A DNA stretch of 64,000 bases from Kaistia algarum (lineage in GTDB: Bacteria; Pseudomonadota; Alphaproteobacteria; Rhizobiales; Kaistiaceae). Location: assembly GCF_026343945.1 (NCBI RefSeq), contig NZ_JAPKNJ010000001.1:186001-250000 (forward strand), in the 5' to 3' direction. A program made the translations under genes and the position numbers. Of this stretch, positions 1 to 7,093 are shown piece by piece. Position 1 is the first letter of the stretch. Every line of letters starts with the position of its first letter. The notes under the pieces were generated by a model, which made no database searches, had not been told where the DNA came from, and saw only the letters and a program-made list of their open reading frames with translations.

Positions 1-201
1 GAGCGCCTCAGTTGGCCGCATTCCCTGCGCCGTTCTCTCAAAAAGGACAAACCCGAGCCGCTCTTCAGCCCGCTTCAGATGTTGACTTACAGCGCCTGGC
101 GTTACGCCGAGCTCATCGGCCGCCGCGCCGAGATGGCCGCCTCTCGCGACAATTTCTATGGCCCGAAGGGCGTTCAACGGGACTTTGAATGGGTTCGCCA
201 T
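1..201 (-). CDS. LysR-family transcriptional regulator, N-terminal part
   Basis: Reading the minus strand from an ATG at 201 to the window edge gives 67 residues with a standard LysR winged helix-turn-helix. Residues about 8-60 include the recognition segment GVTPGAVSQHLKRAEERLG and the following LFERTAQGMRPTEAL, which is close to the GcvA-like branch. The effector-binding domain lies outside the window, so the ligand is unknown. The gene is divergent from the DUF1127 gene at 293 with 91 bp between start codons, a usual arrangement for a LysR regulator and its target. That regulatory link is inference. Confidence 0.9.
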   Translation of the reverse strand, partial: MANPFKVPLNALRAIEIVARGGHLGAAADELGVTPGAVSQHLKRAEERLGFVLFERTAQGMRPTEAL

Positions 202-292
202 TCAGTTTTTCTAAAGTGTGACCGAGATCATGTCGATGGCTTCCGTTCTCCCCTATGCCCATCTTCGAAGGCGCAAGCCAAGGAGAAGCAAC

Positions 293-475
293 ATGACCAT
301 CACCGGCCTCTATCGCGCCTTCATCGAATGGGCCTCACGTCCGATGCTCACGCATGACAATGAGAACGAGCTCTGGAGCCTGAGCGCCCGCGACCTCGCG
401 GACCTGCCGATCGGACATGAACCGATCGACGAACCTTCCGCCTTCGAATCGGAACGACGAGACCGCTGCGCCTGA
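293..475 (+). CDS. DUF1127 small protein
   Basis: This gene encodes a 60-residue protein. The ATG at 293 is preceded by an AGGAGA Shine-Dalgarno; an upstream in-frame ATG at 218 has no such site. The C-terminal half, ELWSLSARDLADLPIGHEPI, matches the DUF1127 pattern (short Arg/Leu-rich helix followed by LSxRDLxDxGI). Members of this family in rhizobia, Brucella and Rhodobacter are often stress- or LysR-controlled and can influence small-RNA or phosphate physiology. The molecular function here is unknown. The divergent LysR gene at 201 is the natural candidate regulator. Confidence 0.8.
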   Translation: MTITGLYRAFIEWASRPMLTHDNENELWSLSARDLADLPIGHEPIDEPSAFESERRDRCA

Positions 476-507
476 GCGCAGCGGCACAGCTTGAGAGGAG
501 AAATTCC

Positions 508-678
508 ATGTCCATCGCCCAGAACGGCGTCCGAAGCGCCCAGACCTCCCGCGACGAGCGGCTGCAGGACCACTACAAGGTCCTGAACCGCCACCTTCAG
601 GCAGCGCTGATGCATGCCCGCCCAGAAGGCCGCCGCGAGCGTCCCGAGCCCTGCGGCGGCGATTCGGCGATGGACTGA
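508..678 (+). CDS. Small hypothetical protein (56 aa)
   Basis: The ATG at 508 follows a GAGAGGAG ribosome-binding site and opens a 56-residue reading frame ending at 678. It starts 32 bp after the DUF1127 gene, so the two are probably co-transcribed. The product is basic and hydrophilic, with a central helix-like stretch (DERLQDHYKVLNRHLQAALM) and a Pro/Arg/Gly-rich tail. There is no signal peptide or membrane segment, and I do not recognise a family. The good ribosome-binding site and the compact spacing support a real gene. The TGA stop lies inside a perfect palindrome shared with the convergent gene. Confidence 0.55.
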   Translation: MSIAQNGVRSAQTSRDERLQDHYKVLNRHLQAALMHARPEGRRERPEPCGGDSAMD

Positions 679-692
679 GGGCGCGCCCTCAG
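675..692. other. Perfect 18-bp palindrome spanning two convergent stop codons
   Basis: CTGAGGGCGCGCCCTCAG is a perfect inverted repeat. It contains the TGA of the plus-strand gene (676-678) and the TGA of the minus-strand fusion gene (689-691). There is no T-run, so it is not a classical intrinsic terminator. It could still act as a bidirectional 3' hairpin protecting both messages. Confidence 0.6.
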
Positions 693-2701
693 CCCCGGTC
701 GAGCCAGGCCACCTGTTCCGGCGTGAGGCGGATGTCCAGGGCAGAGAGGCTGTCTTCCAGTTCGTCCAGCGTGCGCGGCCCGATCAGCGGCACCACCGGG
801 AAGGGCTGGGCGAGGACGAAGGCCAGCGCGATGTGGATCGGGCTGCGGCCGAGCTGCTTCGCCAGTTCGATCGCGCGATCGCGCCGATCGAAATTCTTCT
901 CATTGTACCAGACGCGAACCAACTCCTCATTGTCGCGCTTGTCGCGGCCGGCACGATCGGTGAAGAAGCCGCGGCCCTGGCTGGACCAGGCGAAGTTCGG
1001 CACCTGGCGATCACGGAACCAGGCCTTCCATTCATCGTCCGAGGACGAGACGCAGCCGGGCCAGATCACGTCCTGCATTTCGGCAAGCGCAAAATTGTTG
1101 GAAAGCGCCCCCGGCTTCTGCTTGCCGTTCTTCTCGGCATAGGCCACGGCCGCGTCGAACCGCTCGCGCGTCCAGTTGGAGCCGCCGAAAATGCCGCGAA
1201 TGCGGCCGGCCTTGGCCTCGGCGTCCATGGCATCGACGAATTCGCCGACCGGAACGTCCGGGTTGTCGCGATGCATGAAATAGACGTCGAGATAATCGGT
1301 CTGCAGGCGGTCGAGGGTCTGGGTCAGCTGCTTGCCGATCACGTCGGGATAGCAGAGCGGGCTATGCGCGCCCTTGCCGATGACGACGGACTGCTCGCGC
1401 ACCCCACGATTGGTGAGCCATTCGCCGAGCAGCCTTTCCGTATAGCCGCTGCCATAGACCCAGCCCGTATCGAAGAGATTGCCGCCCGCCTCGTAGAAGG
1501 CATCGAGCAGGATCGACCCCGACGCAAAAGTCCGGAAATCCTCGAAGCCGAGCGCGACGATTGAGATTTCCTTGCCAATGCCCGCCAGTTTGCGCCGCGG
1601 CACGGTGGTCCCGCCGGATTTCAGCGGCCGGCCCGAAAGCGTCTGCTTGCGATGGGCCGGCTTCTCGACGCTGTATTCAATGCCGGCATCGGCGCGCCAT
1701 TTGTCGAGGACGCGCAGATTGCCGAGCGTATCGGCCCAGCTCATGCCGGGCGAATCGAGCTGCTGCTTGCCGGCGAAGATCGCTTCCGCGGCGGCATCGG
1801 CCTCGAAGGAATAGAGGTGGCGCTGCTTGCCGGTCCGGACGGTCTGCGTCTCGCCTTTCTTGATGATGTCGATGCGGCCGTCGCCGCCGCTGCGATCACC
1901 GTCGGCGAACCAGAAATCCGGAACCTCGATGCGGCCTTCGGTGCCGATGATGCGCAGGACATTGTCGAGATTGATCATAACCGCGCAGCTCACCTCAGCG
2001 ATGATGCCGTTCTCGAACTGCAGCAGGGCCGAGGCCCAATCATCGGTGCCTTCGGCGTTGAGCTTGGCCATGCCCGAAACCTTTACGGGATCGAGGAACG
2101 GCTTGCCGGCCGTGGCGCCGGCGATGAAGCGGCTCATCGACACCGGATAGCCGCCGACATCGAGGATACCGCCGCCGGCCAGCGCGCTGGCGAAGAGGCG
2201 ATGATCCGGCATGAAGCCCGGCATCTGGAAGCCGAAGCTCGATTTGATGGACCGCACTTCGCCTATGGTGCCGGAGGCGACGAGATCATAGATAGCCTTG
2301 GTCTGCGGATGCAGGCGATACATGAAGGCTTCGGCCGCGAAGGTGCCTGCCTTGCGATGGGCGTGGAAGACGGCATCGGCCTCGAAGGCGCTGAGCGCGA
2401 AGGGCTTCTCGACAAGAACATGCTTGCCGGCCTCGGCCGCCTTGATCGCCCATTCGGCATGGCCGACATGCGGCGTCGCGATATAAATCGCGTCGACATT
2501 CGGATCCCTCAGGATGGCGTCATAACCATCGAGGATGCGAGCTTCGGGGAAGTCCTCGGCAAGACCTGCCTTGCCCGGATTGCGGGTGGCGATCGCTTCG
2601 AGCTTACTGAGACGGGAATCGAGCACGCCGCGGCGGAAATCCTTGGCGATGGCGCCCGGTCCGACAATGCCCCAGCGAACGGGGTTCTGGCTTTCGGCCA
2701 T
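689..2701 (-). CDS. Bifunctional Gfo/Idh/MocA oxidoreductase - aldo/keto reductase fusion
   Basis: This 670-residue protein joins two NAD(P)-dependent sugar oxidoreductases. Residues 1-345 are a Gfo/Idh/MocA enzyme, with Rossmann start WGIVGPGAIA, the EKP motif at 98-100 and a C-terminal beta-sheet domain. Residues about 365-670 are an aldo/keto reductase with a plausible tetrad of Asp411, Tyr416, Lys443 and His477. A linker of about 20 residues separates them. The gene is the last of a sugar ABC importer operon (95 bp after the permease), so it probably oxidises or epimerises the imported sugar through a keto intermediate passed between domains. The substrate is unknown. Both active sites look intact, so the protein appears to be a true bifunctional enzyme and not a sequencing artefact. 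Confidence 0.88.
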   Translation of the reverse strand: MAESQNPVRWGIVGPGAIAKDFRRGVLDSRLSKLEAIATRNPGKAGLAEDFPEARILDGYDAILRDPNVDAIYIATPHVGHAEWAIKAAEAGKHVLVEKPFALSAFEADAVFHAHRKAGTFAAEAFMYRLHPQTKAIYDLVASGTIGEVRSIKSSFGFQMPGFMPDHRLFASALAGGGILDVGGYPVSMSRFIAGATAGKPFLDPVKVSGMAKLNAEGTDDWASALLQFENGIIAEVSCAVMINLDNVLRIIGTEGRIEVPDFWFADGDRSGGDGRIDIIKKGETQTVRTGKQRHLYSFEADAAAEAIFAGKQQLDSPGMSWADTLGNLRVLDKWRADAGIEYSVEKPAHRKQTLSGRPLKSGGTTVPRRKLAGIGKEISIVALGFEDFRTFASGSILLDAFYEAGGNLFDTGWVYGSGYTERLLGEWLTNRGVREQSVVIGKGAHSPLCYPDVIGKQLTQTLDRLQTDYLDVYFMHRDNPDVPVGEFVDAMDAEAKAGRIRGIFGGSNWTRERFDAAVAYAEKNGKQKPGALSNNFALAEMQDVIWPGCVSSSDDEWKAWFRDRQVPNFAWSSQGRGFFTDRAGRDKRDNEELVRVWYNEKNFDRRDRAIELAKQLGRSPIHIALAFVLAQPFPVVPLIGPRTLDELEDSLSALDIRLTPEQVAWLDRG

Positions 2702-2796
2702 AGGAAGTCCTCTTTTCTTGCAAAGTCAGGATGAAAGCGTAAGCGGCGCACCGCGGGAATGCGCGGAGCTTGGAGAAGGGCGGGCTGCGGGCCGTC

Positions 2797-3663
2797 TCAT
2801 TTGACGGCGCCGGCGGTTATACCGGCAACGAAGTAGCGCTGCAGGAAAATGAACACGACAACCATCGGCAGCGTCATCAGCGTCGCGCCGGCCATCAGCG
2901 GGCCCCAGGGCACGACGTTGAGGCCGATCAGGCTGCCAAGCGCGACCGGCGCGGTGCGCGCGCCGGGTGACGTGCCGACGAGCAGCGGCCAGAGATAGGA
3001 GTTCCACGAGGCCAGGAAGAGGATGATCGACAGCGCCGCGATCGCCGGGCGGACCAGAGGCATCGCGATGGTGAAGAAGATACGCCATTCGCCCGCCCCG
3101 TCGACGCGCGCTGCATCCAGCAATTCTTGCGGCAGCGAGGAGAAGCTCTGGCGCATGAACAGGACACCGAGCGAATTGAACAGCGGCGGCACGATCAGCG
3201 CCACCCAGGTGTTGGAAAGGCCGAGTTCGCGGGCGATCAGGATATATTGGGGGATGACGACGACGGCATAAGGCACGGTTAACGTCGCGACCAGAAGGCC
3301 GAACAGAACGTTCTTGCCGACGAATTCGAACCTGGCGAAGGCGTAGCCGGCCATCGAAGTGAGCAGCACCGACAGCACGGCATAGATCAGGCCGATCATC
3401 ACCGAATTGCCGAGCGCGCGCAGGAAATTCGCCGAGCCGGCCAGCGCGGCGACATTGTTGAAGAACTCGCTGCCGGGCGGCGGCAGGGTCGGCGAGAAAA
3501 TCGAATTGTCGGGCAAGGTCGCGAACAGGACCATCAAAGCGAGCGGCGCCAGCCAGAGGAGCGCCAACGGCGTCATGATGGCAGTCAAGAGGATCGACGT
3601 TCGGCGCGGCGAACTCCCGGCCGGCCGCGACCAAGCCAAATGCGGAGGAGTTGGCGCCGTCAT
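2797..3663 (-). CDS. Carbohydrate ABC transporter permease, MalG type
   Basis: This gene encodes a 288-residue inner-membrane permease. The ATG at 3663 overlaps the preceding permease stop by 4 nt (ATGA), which fixes the start and implies translational coupling. Six membrane segments are apparent. The EAA loop (ELLDAARVDGAGEWRIF) lies near residues 185-205, and the C-terminal end YFVAGITAGAVK is typical of MalG/UgpE subunits. It forms the transmembrane pore with the product of 3660-4589. No ATP-binding gene lies in this operon, so the importer must borrow an ATPase encoded elsewhere. Confidence 0.92.
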   Translation of the reverse strand: MTAPTPPHLAWSRPAGSSPRRTSILLTAIMTPLALLWLAPLALMVLFATLPDNSIFSPTLPPPGSEFFNNVAALAGSANFLRALGNSVMIGLIYAVLSVLLTSMAGYAFARFEFVGKNVLFGLLVATLTVPYAVVVIPQYILIARELGLSNTWVALIVPPLFNSLGVLFMRQSFSSLPQELLDAARVDGAGEWRIFFTIAMPLVRPAIAALSIILFLASWNSYLWPLLVGTSPGARTAPVALGSLIGLNVVPWGPLMAGATLMTLPMVVVFIFLQRYFVAGITAGAVK

Positions 3664-4589
3664 GACGAGGATCTCCGCGACAGCAGCAGGTTGAACGCCG
3701 CCATCGCCGCCGCCATCGCCGCGATCGTATAAGCGATCGCCGAGGCATAGCCGAAGTTCAGATTGCGGAAGCCCTGCTTGAAGAGATAGGTGCCGAGCAT
3801 CTCGATCGAGACGCCGCTCGACTGCGCGTCGGTGATCAGCCACGGCTCGGTGAAGAGCTGCATCGTGCCGATGACAGAGAGAACGAGAGCGAAGACGATG
3901 ACGGGCTTCAGCAGCGGCAGCGTGATGTGGCGGAAGCGCCGCCAGGCCCCTGCCCCATCGATCGCCGCGGCCTCGTAGAGGTCCTTCGGGATCGTCTGCA
4001 GGCCGGCGAGGATGATGATGGCGTTGTAGCCGGTCCAGCGCCAGGTCACCGCGATAATGATCGTCGCCATCATCCAGGTCGGGTCATGCAGCCAGTCGAG
4101 CGCCGGCAGTCCGATGGCCGTGAGCGCCTGGTTGACCGCGCCATACTGGCCGTTGAACAGCAGGCGGAAGATGACCGAATAGGCGACGTCCGAAACGACG
4201 ATCGGCGCGAAGAAGGCGAAGCGGAACAGCGGCCGGGCGGCGAGCTTCGGCGAATCCAGCGCCAGCGCGATGGCGGTCGCCAGCGCCAGCATGATCGGCA
4301 CCTGCAGCACCAGAACGATCAGCGTGTTGCGCAGCGCCGCATGGAAGGCCTGATCGACCCAGAGGCGACGCCAGTTTACCGCGACGTCGATCGTCCACGG
4401 ATTGACGCGGGTATTCTGGAACGAAAGCAGGAAGGAATAGATCAGCGGCCAGAACCAGAAGATCGAAAAGACGATCAGATAAGGCAGCAGGAAGCGATAC
4501 GGCACCGACCATTGCCGGTCGATCGGCTTGCCGCGCCGGGCCCGTGCCTGCCGGCTCGTCGTCGCGCTTGCGGAAATCGTCGCCACCAT
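3660..4589 (-). CDS. Carbohydrate ABC transporter permease, MalF/UgpA type
   Basis: This gene encodes a 309-residue membrane protein with a cytoplasmic Arg-rich N-terminus and about six hydrophobic segments. The EAA motif with the sequence EAAAIDGAGAWRRFRHITLP is near residues 205-225. It follows the substrate-binding protein gene by 98 bp and overlaps the second permease by 4 nt. The family (binding-protein-dependent permeases of the CUT1 group) imports oligosaccharides, glycerol-phosphate or polyols. The substrate is not deducible here beyond the likelihood that it is a sugar. Confidence 0.92.
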   Translation of the reverse strand: MVATISASATTSRQARARRGKPIDRQWSVPYRFLLPYLIVFSIFWFWPLIYSFLLSFQNTRVNPWTIDVAVNWRRLWVDQAFHAALRNTLIVLVLQVPIMLALATAIALALDSPKLAARPLFRFAFFAPIVVSDVAYSVIFRLLFNGQYGAVNQALTAIGLPALDWLHDPTWMMATIIIAVTWRWTGYNAIIILAGLQTIPKDLYEAAAIDGAGAWRRFRHITLPLLKPVIVFALVLSVIGTMQLFTEPWLITDAQSSGVSIEMLGTYLFKQGFRNLNFGYASAIAYTIAAMAAAMAAFNLLLSRRSSS

Positions 4590-4687
4590 GGGGAAGCCTG
4601 CCAGGGGTTCGGAGACCAGCCCGAGGGAAAAGGCTGGTCTCCGGGACGCGAACGGCCGAAACGAGCGGCCGGTTTTCGCGCGTTACA

Positions 4688-6004
4688 CTACTTGGCTGCG
4701 ATCGGCAGGCCGGTGGCGCTGGCGATCTGATTGGCAGCTTCGTCCAGCACAGCCTGCGCCGAACCACCCTCGCCCTTCAGGAAGTTGACATAGGCGGCAC
4801 TCACCAGGCTGTCGGCCTCGGCGAAATACTGCGTGCCGCGCGACGGCTTGATGTCGGGGAGCGTGCCGAGCACAACTTCCCAGACCTTCTGGCCGCCCCA
4901 ATAGGGCTGCTCTTCCTTCACGAATGGGTCGTTCACCGCCTCGGGCAGGGTCGGCACAAGGCCGGAGGCCTTCAGCTGCGTGATCTGGCTGTCGGGACGG
5001 CCATTCGCGAAGTTGACGAAGGCGAGCGCGGCCTTCGGGTTCTTCGACGAAGCGGGGATGGCGAGCGCCGAACCGCCGATATTGGCCGTCTGGTTGCCGC
5101 CCTTCTCGAAGGCCGGGAGCTTGAAGACGCCCCATTTGCCGCTCTGGTCCGGGGCGTTGCCGCGGATCGAGCCTTCATACCAGCCGCCATAGACGGCGCT
5201 GGCGAGCGCATTGGCCTTGATCGCCGTCAGCGTCTCGTCCCAGTTGCCGCTCATGAACAGGCCGGCATCGTTGATCTTCTTGATCGTCTCCAGCGCCTGG
5301 ACGCAGCCCGGCTGGCCGATCGTGATGCTCTCGCCCTTCTCGTCGAAATAGGCACAGCCGGCCTGGTTCGCGAGCATGCGGAACCAGCTCGTATCGCCAT
5401 TGGTCGAGACAAACTTGGTGTTGCCGCCGGCCTTGGCGATCACCTTCTTGCCAGCCTCGATGAAATCGTCCCAGGTCGCGATCGTCGTGGGATCGACGCC
5501 GGCCGCCTCATAGAGGTCGCGGCGATAGAAGACGACGGCGGGACCCGAATCCCACGGCAGCGCATAGACCTTGTCGCCGACAGTGAGCTCGGTGAGCTTG
5601 AAGGCCGGGAACTTGGCGAGCAACGCGCCCTCATCGGGCGACATGGTCTTCAAATCGCTGAAGCATTCCGGAAAGCGGTTCCAGAACACTTCGGCCTCGC
5701 CATTCTCGACCGAATAGACGTCGGGCATGTCGGTGCCGCCAGCGGCGCAGCCGGCGAGGCCGCGGTCATAGACCGGTTGGTTGCCGAGGTCCTGCACCGT
5801 GACCTTGACGTTCGGATATTCCTTGTTGAAGGCCGGCACCACGGCCTGCAGCGCCGCCGCGGCGACGTTCCAGCTCCAGACCGTGATATCGCCGGAAACG
5901 TCGTCAGCCGCACGGGCCGCGCCACTGAACAGCATGGATCCCGCGAGCAGGGCGGCGGCAAGGCTCCATCCGGCGCGCGGACGGCGTTCGATTGTCGTCT
6001 TCAT
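4688..6004 (-). CDS. Sugar ABC transporter substrate-binding protein
   Basis: This gene encodes a 438-residue periplasmic protein of the extracellular solute-binding family 1 (MalE-like, CUT1). The ATG at 6004 has a strong GGAGGAGAG site just upstream. It begins a signal peptide of about 33 residues with a basic start (KTTIERRPR), a hydrophobic core and an ARAAD cleavage region. The next ATGs upstream would place a long Arg-rich extension before the signal and are rejected. It is first in the operon with two permeases and the fusion oxidoreductase. A 437-bp gene-free region upstream carries candidate operators. Confidence 0.92.
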   Translation of the reverse strand: MKTTIERRPRAGWSLAAALLAGSMLFSGAARAADDVSGDITVWSWNVAAAALQAVVPAFNKEYPNVKVTVQDLGNQPVYDRGLAGCAAGGTDMPDVYSVENGEAEVFWNRFPECFSDLKTMSPDEGALLAKFPAFKLTELTVGDKVYALPWDSGPAVVFYRRDLYEAAGVDPTTIATWDDFIEAGKKVIAKAGGNTKFVSTNGDTSWFRMLANQAGCAYFDEKGESITIGQPGCVQALETIKKINDAGLFMSGNWDETLTAIKANALASAVYGGWYEGSIRGNAPDQSGKWGVFKLPAFEKGGNQTANIGGSALAIPASSKNPKAALAFVNFANGRPDSQITQLKASGLVPTLPEAVNDPFVKEEQPYWGGQKVWEVVLGTLPDIKPSRGTQYFAEADSLVSAAYVNFLKGEGGSAQAVLDEAANQIASATGLPIAAK

Positions 6005-6138
6005 GTCTCTCCTCCCAGTAGAGTCTCGGCTTGCGACACTCGGCATGAACTTGGAGCGTCGAACCGCTTCGAGGGCGGCGCGGATGTGTCTCCGCCTCCC
6101 CCCACCCCCTGCAGCGACCTGATCTTCCTCCGCTCCAA

Positions 6139-6347
6139 TTCCGGTATCATTAGGCCAACCTCCGCTTCTCCTGTCAAGCATAGAGGGAGACTGTTCGGCT
6201 ATGCCCGCCAGAAACACGCTGAAAATCTAGATGTAGATGGATTTTGACCGAACTTGATACACTATATTGATATTGTGCACCGCATCCAGAGTTAGGGAAC
6301 ATTATAATCGCATTACGATACCGGAAGTATATCAAACAATACCGGAA
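6139..6347. promoter_or_regulatory. Gene-free region with three ATACCGGAA boxes (candidate operator)
   Basis: The 437 bp between 6005 and 6441 contain no convincing gene and are more A/T-rich than their surroundings. Three copies of ATACCGGAA are present: direct copies at 6318-6326 and 6339-6347, spaced 21 bp (two helical turns), and an inverted copy at 6139-6147, 135 bp upstream of the binding-protein ATG. This spacing suits a regulator of the minus-strand ABC operon. No regulator gene is adjacent and the binding protein is unknown. Confidence 0.4.
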
Positions 6348-6441
6348 ACCCTCGATATGGAACCGCCCGCAGCGATGACGCGGCGGGCGGGAACGTTCGA
6401 ATGCGGGGAGAGGTTTGCGCGCCGATGCCGGCCGACGCGGC

Positions 6442-7026
6442 TCAGCTAGCGGGCCAATGCCCGTGAAAGGCGAATTCGGCCACGGGGCGGCGGGAGCGCT
6501 CGGCCAGTTCCCGCAGCGCGCCACGCTCGCCCAGCAGGGTCGGATCGCCGGGATAGCCGATGGCGACACCCGTGCACGGCTCGAAGCCGTCCGGTATACC
6601 GGCAGCCGCAATCACCTTGTCGCTGTCGAAACCGCCAAAGGGATGGACTGCATAGCCCGCCGCCGTCGCCTGCAGCAGCAGATGGGCGAGCGCCATGCCC
6701 GTGTCGTGGCGATTGTGCCAGAGATGGCTGCCGTCCTCGGCCTGGAGTTTCGCCACCGAATAGGCAAGGACCGAGGCGCGCTGGATCCAGCGCTGATTGC
6801 CCTCGACGGCCGCCGCCATCAGCGCCTCGAAGGCCGGCTCGCCGCGGAATGCATAGACGAAGCGCCAGGGCTGGCTGTTGTTCGACGAGGCCGACCAACG
6901 AGCCGCCTCGAACAGCGGCGCGACATCGACCTCGCTCAATACCCGCTCCGGATCGAAGGCGCGCGGGCTCCAGCGCTCGGCGATGACATCAAGGATCGGA
7001 TGGTCGGTCTGGGCGGTCTTCTTCAC
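6442..7026 (-). CDS. Nitroreductase-family protein
   Basis: This 194-residue protein is of the FMN-dependent nitroreductase superfamily. Family marks are the N-terminal RWSPRAFDPERV, the FMN phosphate-binding ARWSASSNNSQPWRFV (residues about 42-57), and the C-terminal GYPGDP segment. These enzymes reduce nitro groups, quinones or enones with NAD(P)H; the natural substrate is unknown. The gene lies 67 bp downstream of the GGDEF-EAL gene on the same strand and may be co-transcribed with it. Confidence 0.9.
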   Translation of the reverse strand: MKKTAQTDHPILDVIAERWSPRAFDPERVLSEVDVAPLFEAARWSASSNNSQPWRFVYAFRGEPAFEALMAAAVEGNQRWIQRASVLAYSVAKLQAEDGSHLWHNRHDTGMALAHLLLQATAAGYAVHPFGGFDSDKVIAAAGIPDGFEPCTGVAIGYPGDPTLLGERGALRELAERSRRPVAEFAFHGHWPAS

Positions 7027-7093
7027 AGGGGCTCCTCATCGGGCAGGATTGGTCTCCCCTATCTAGGCCACTGCGGAAGGCAGGAACAATGCG

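Noticed and set aside
614..1564. Long plus-strand frame over the fusion oxidoreductase gene
   Set aside because: The minus-strand frame has clear enzyme motifs throughout; the plus-strand translation is compositionally biased and featureless.
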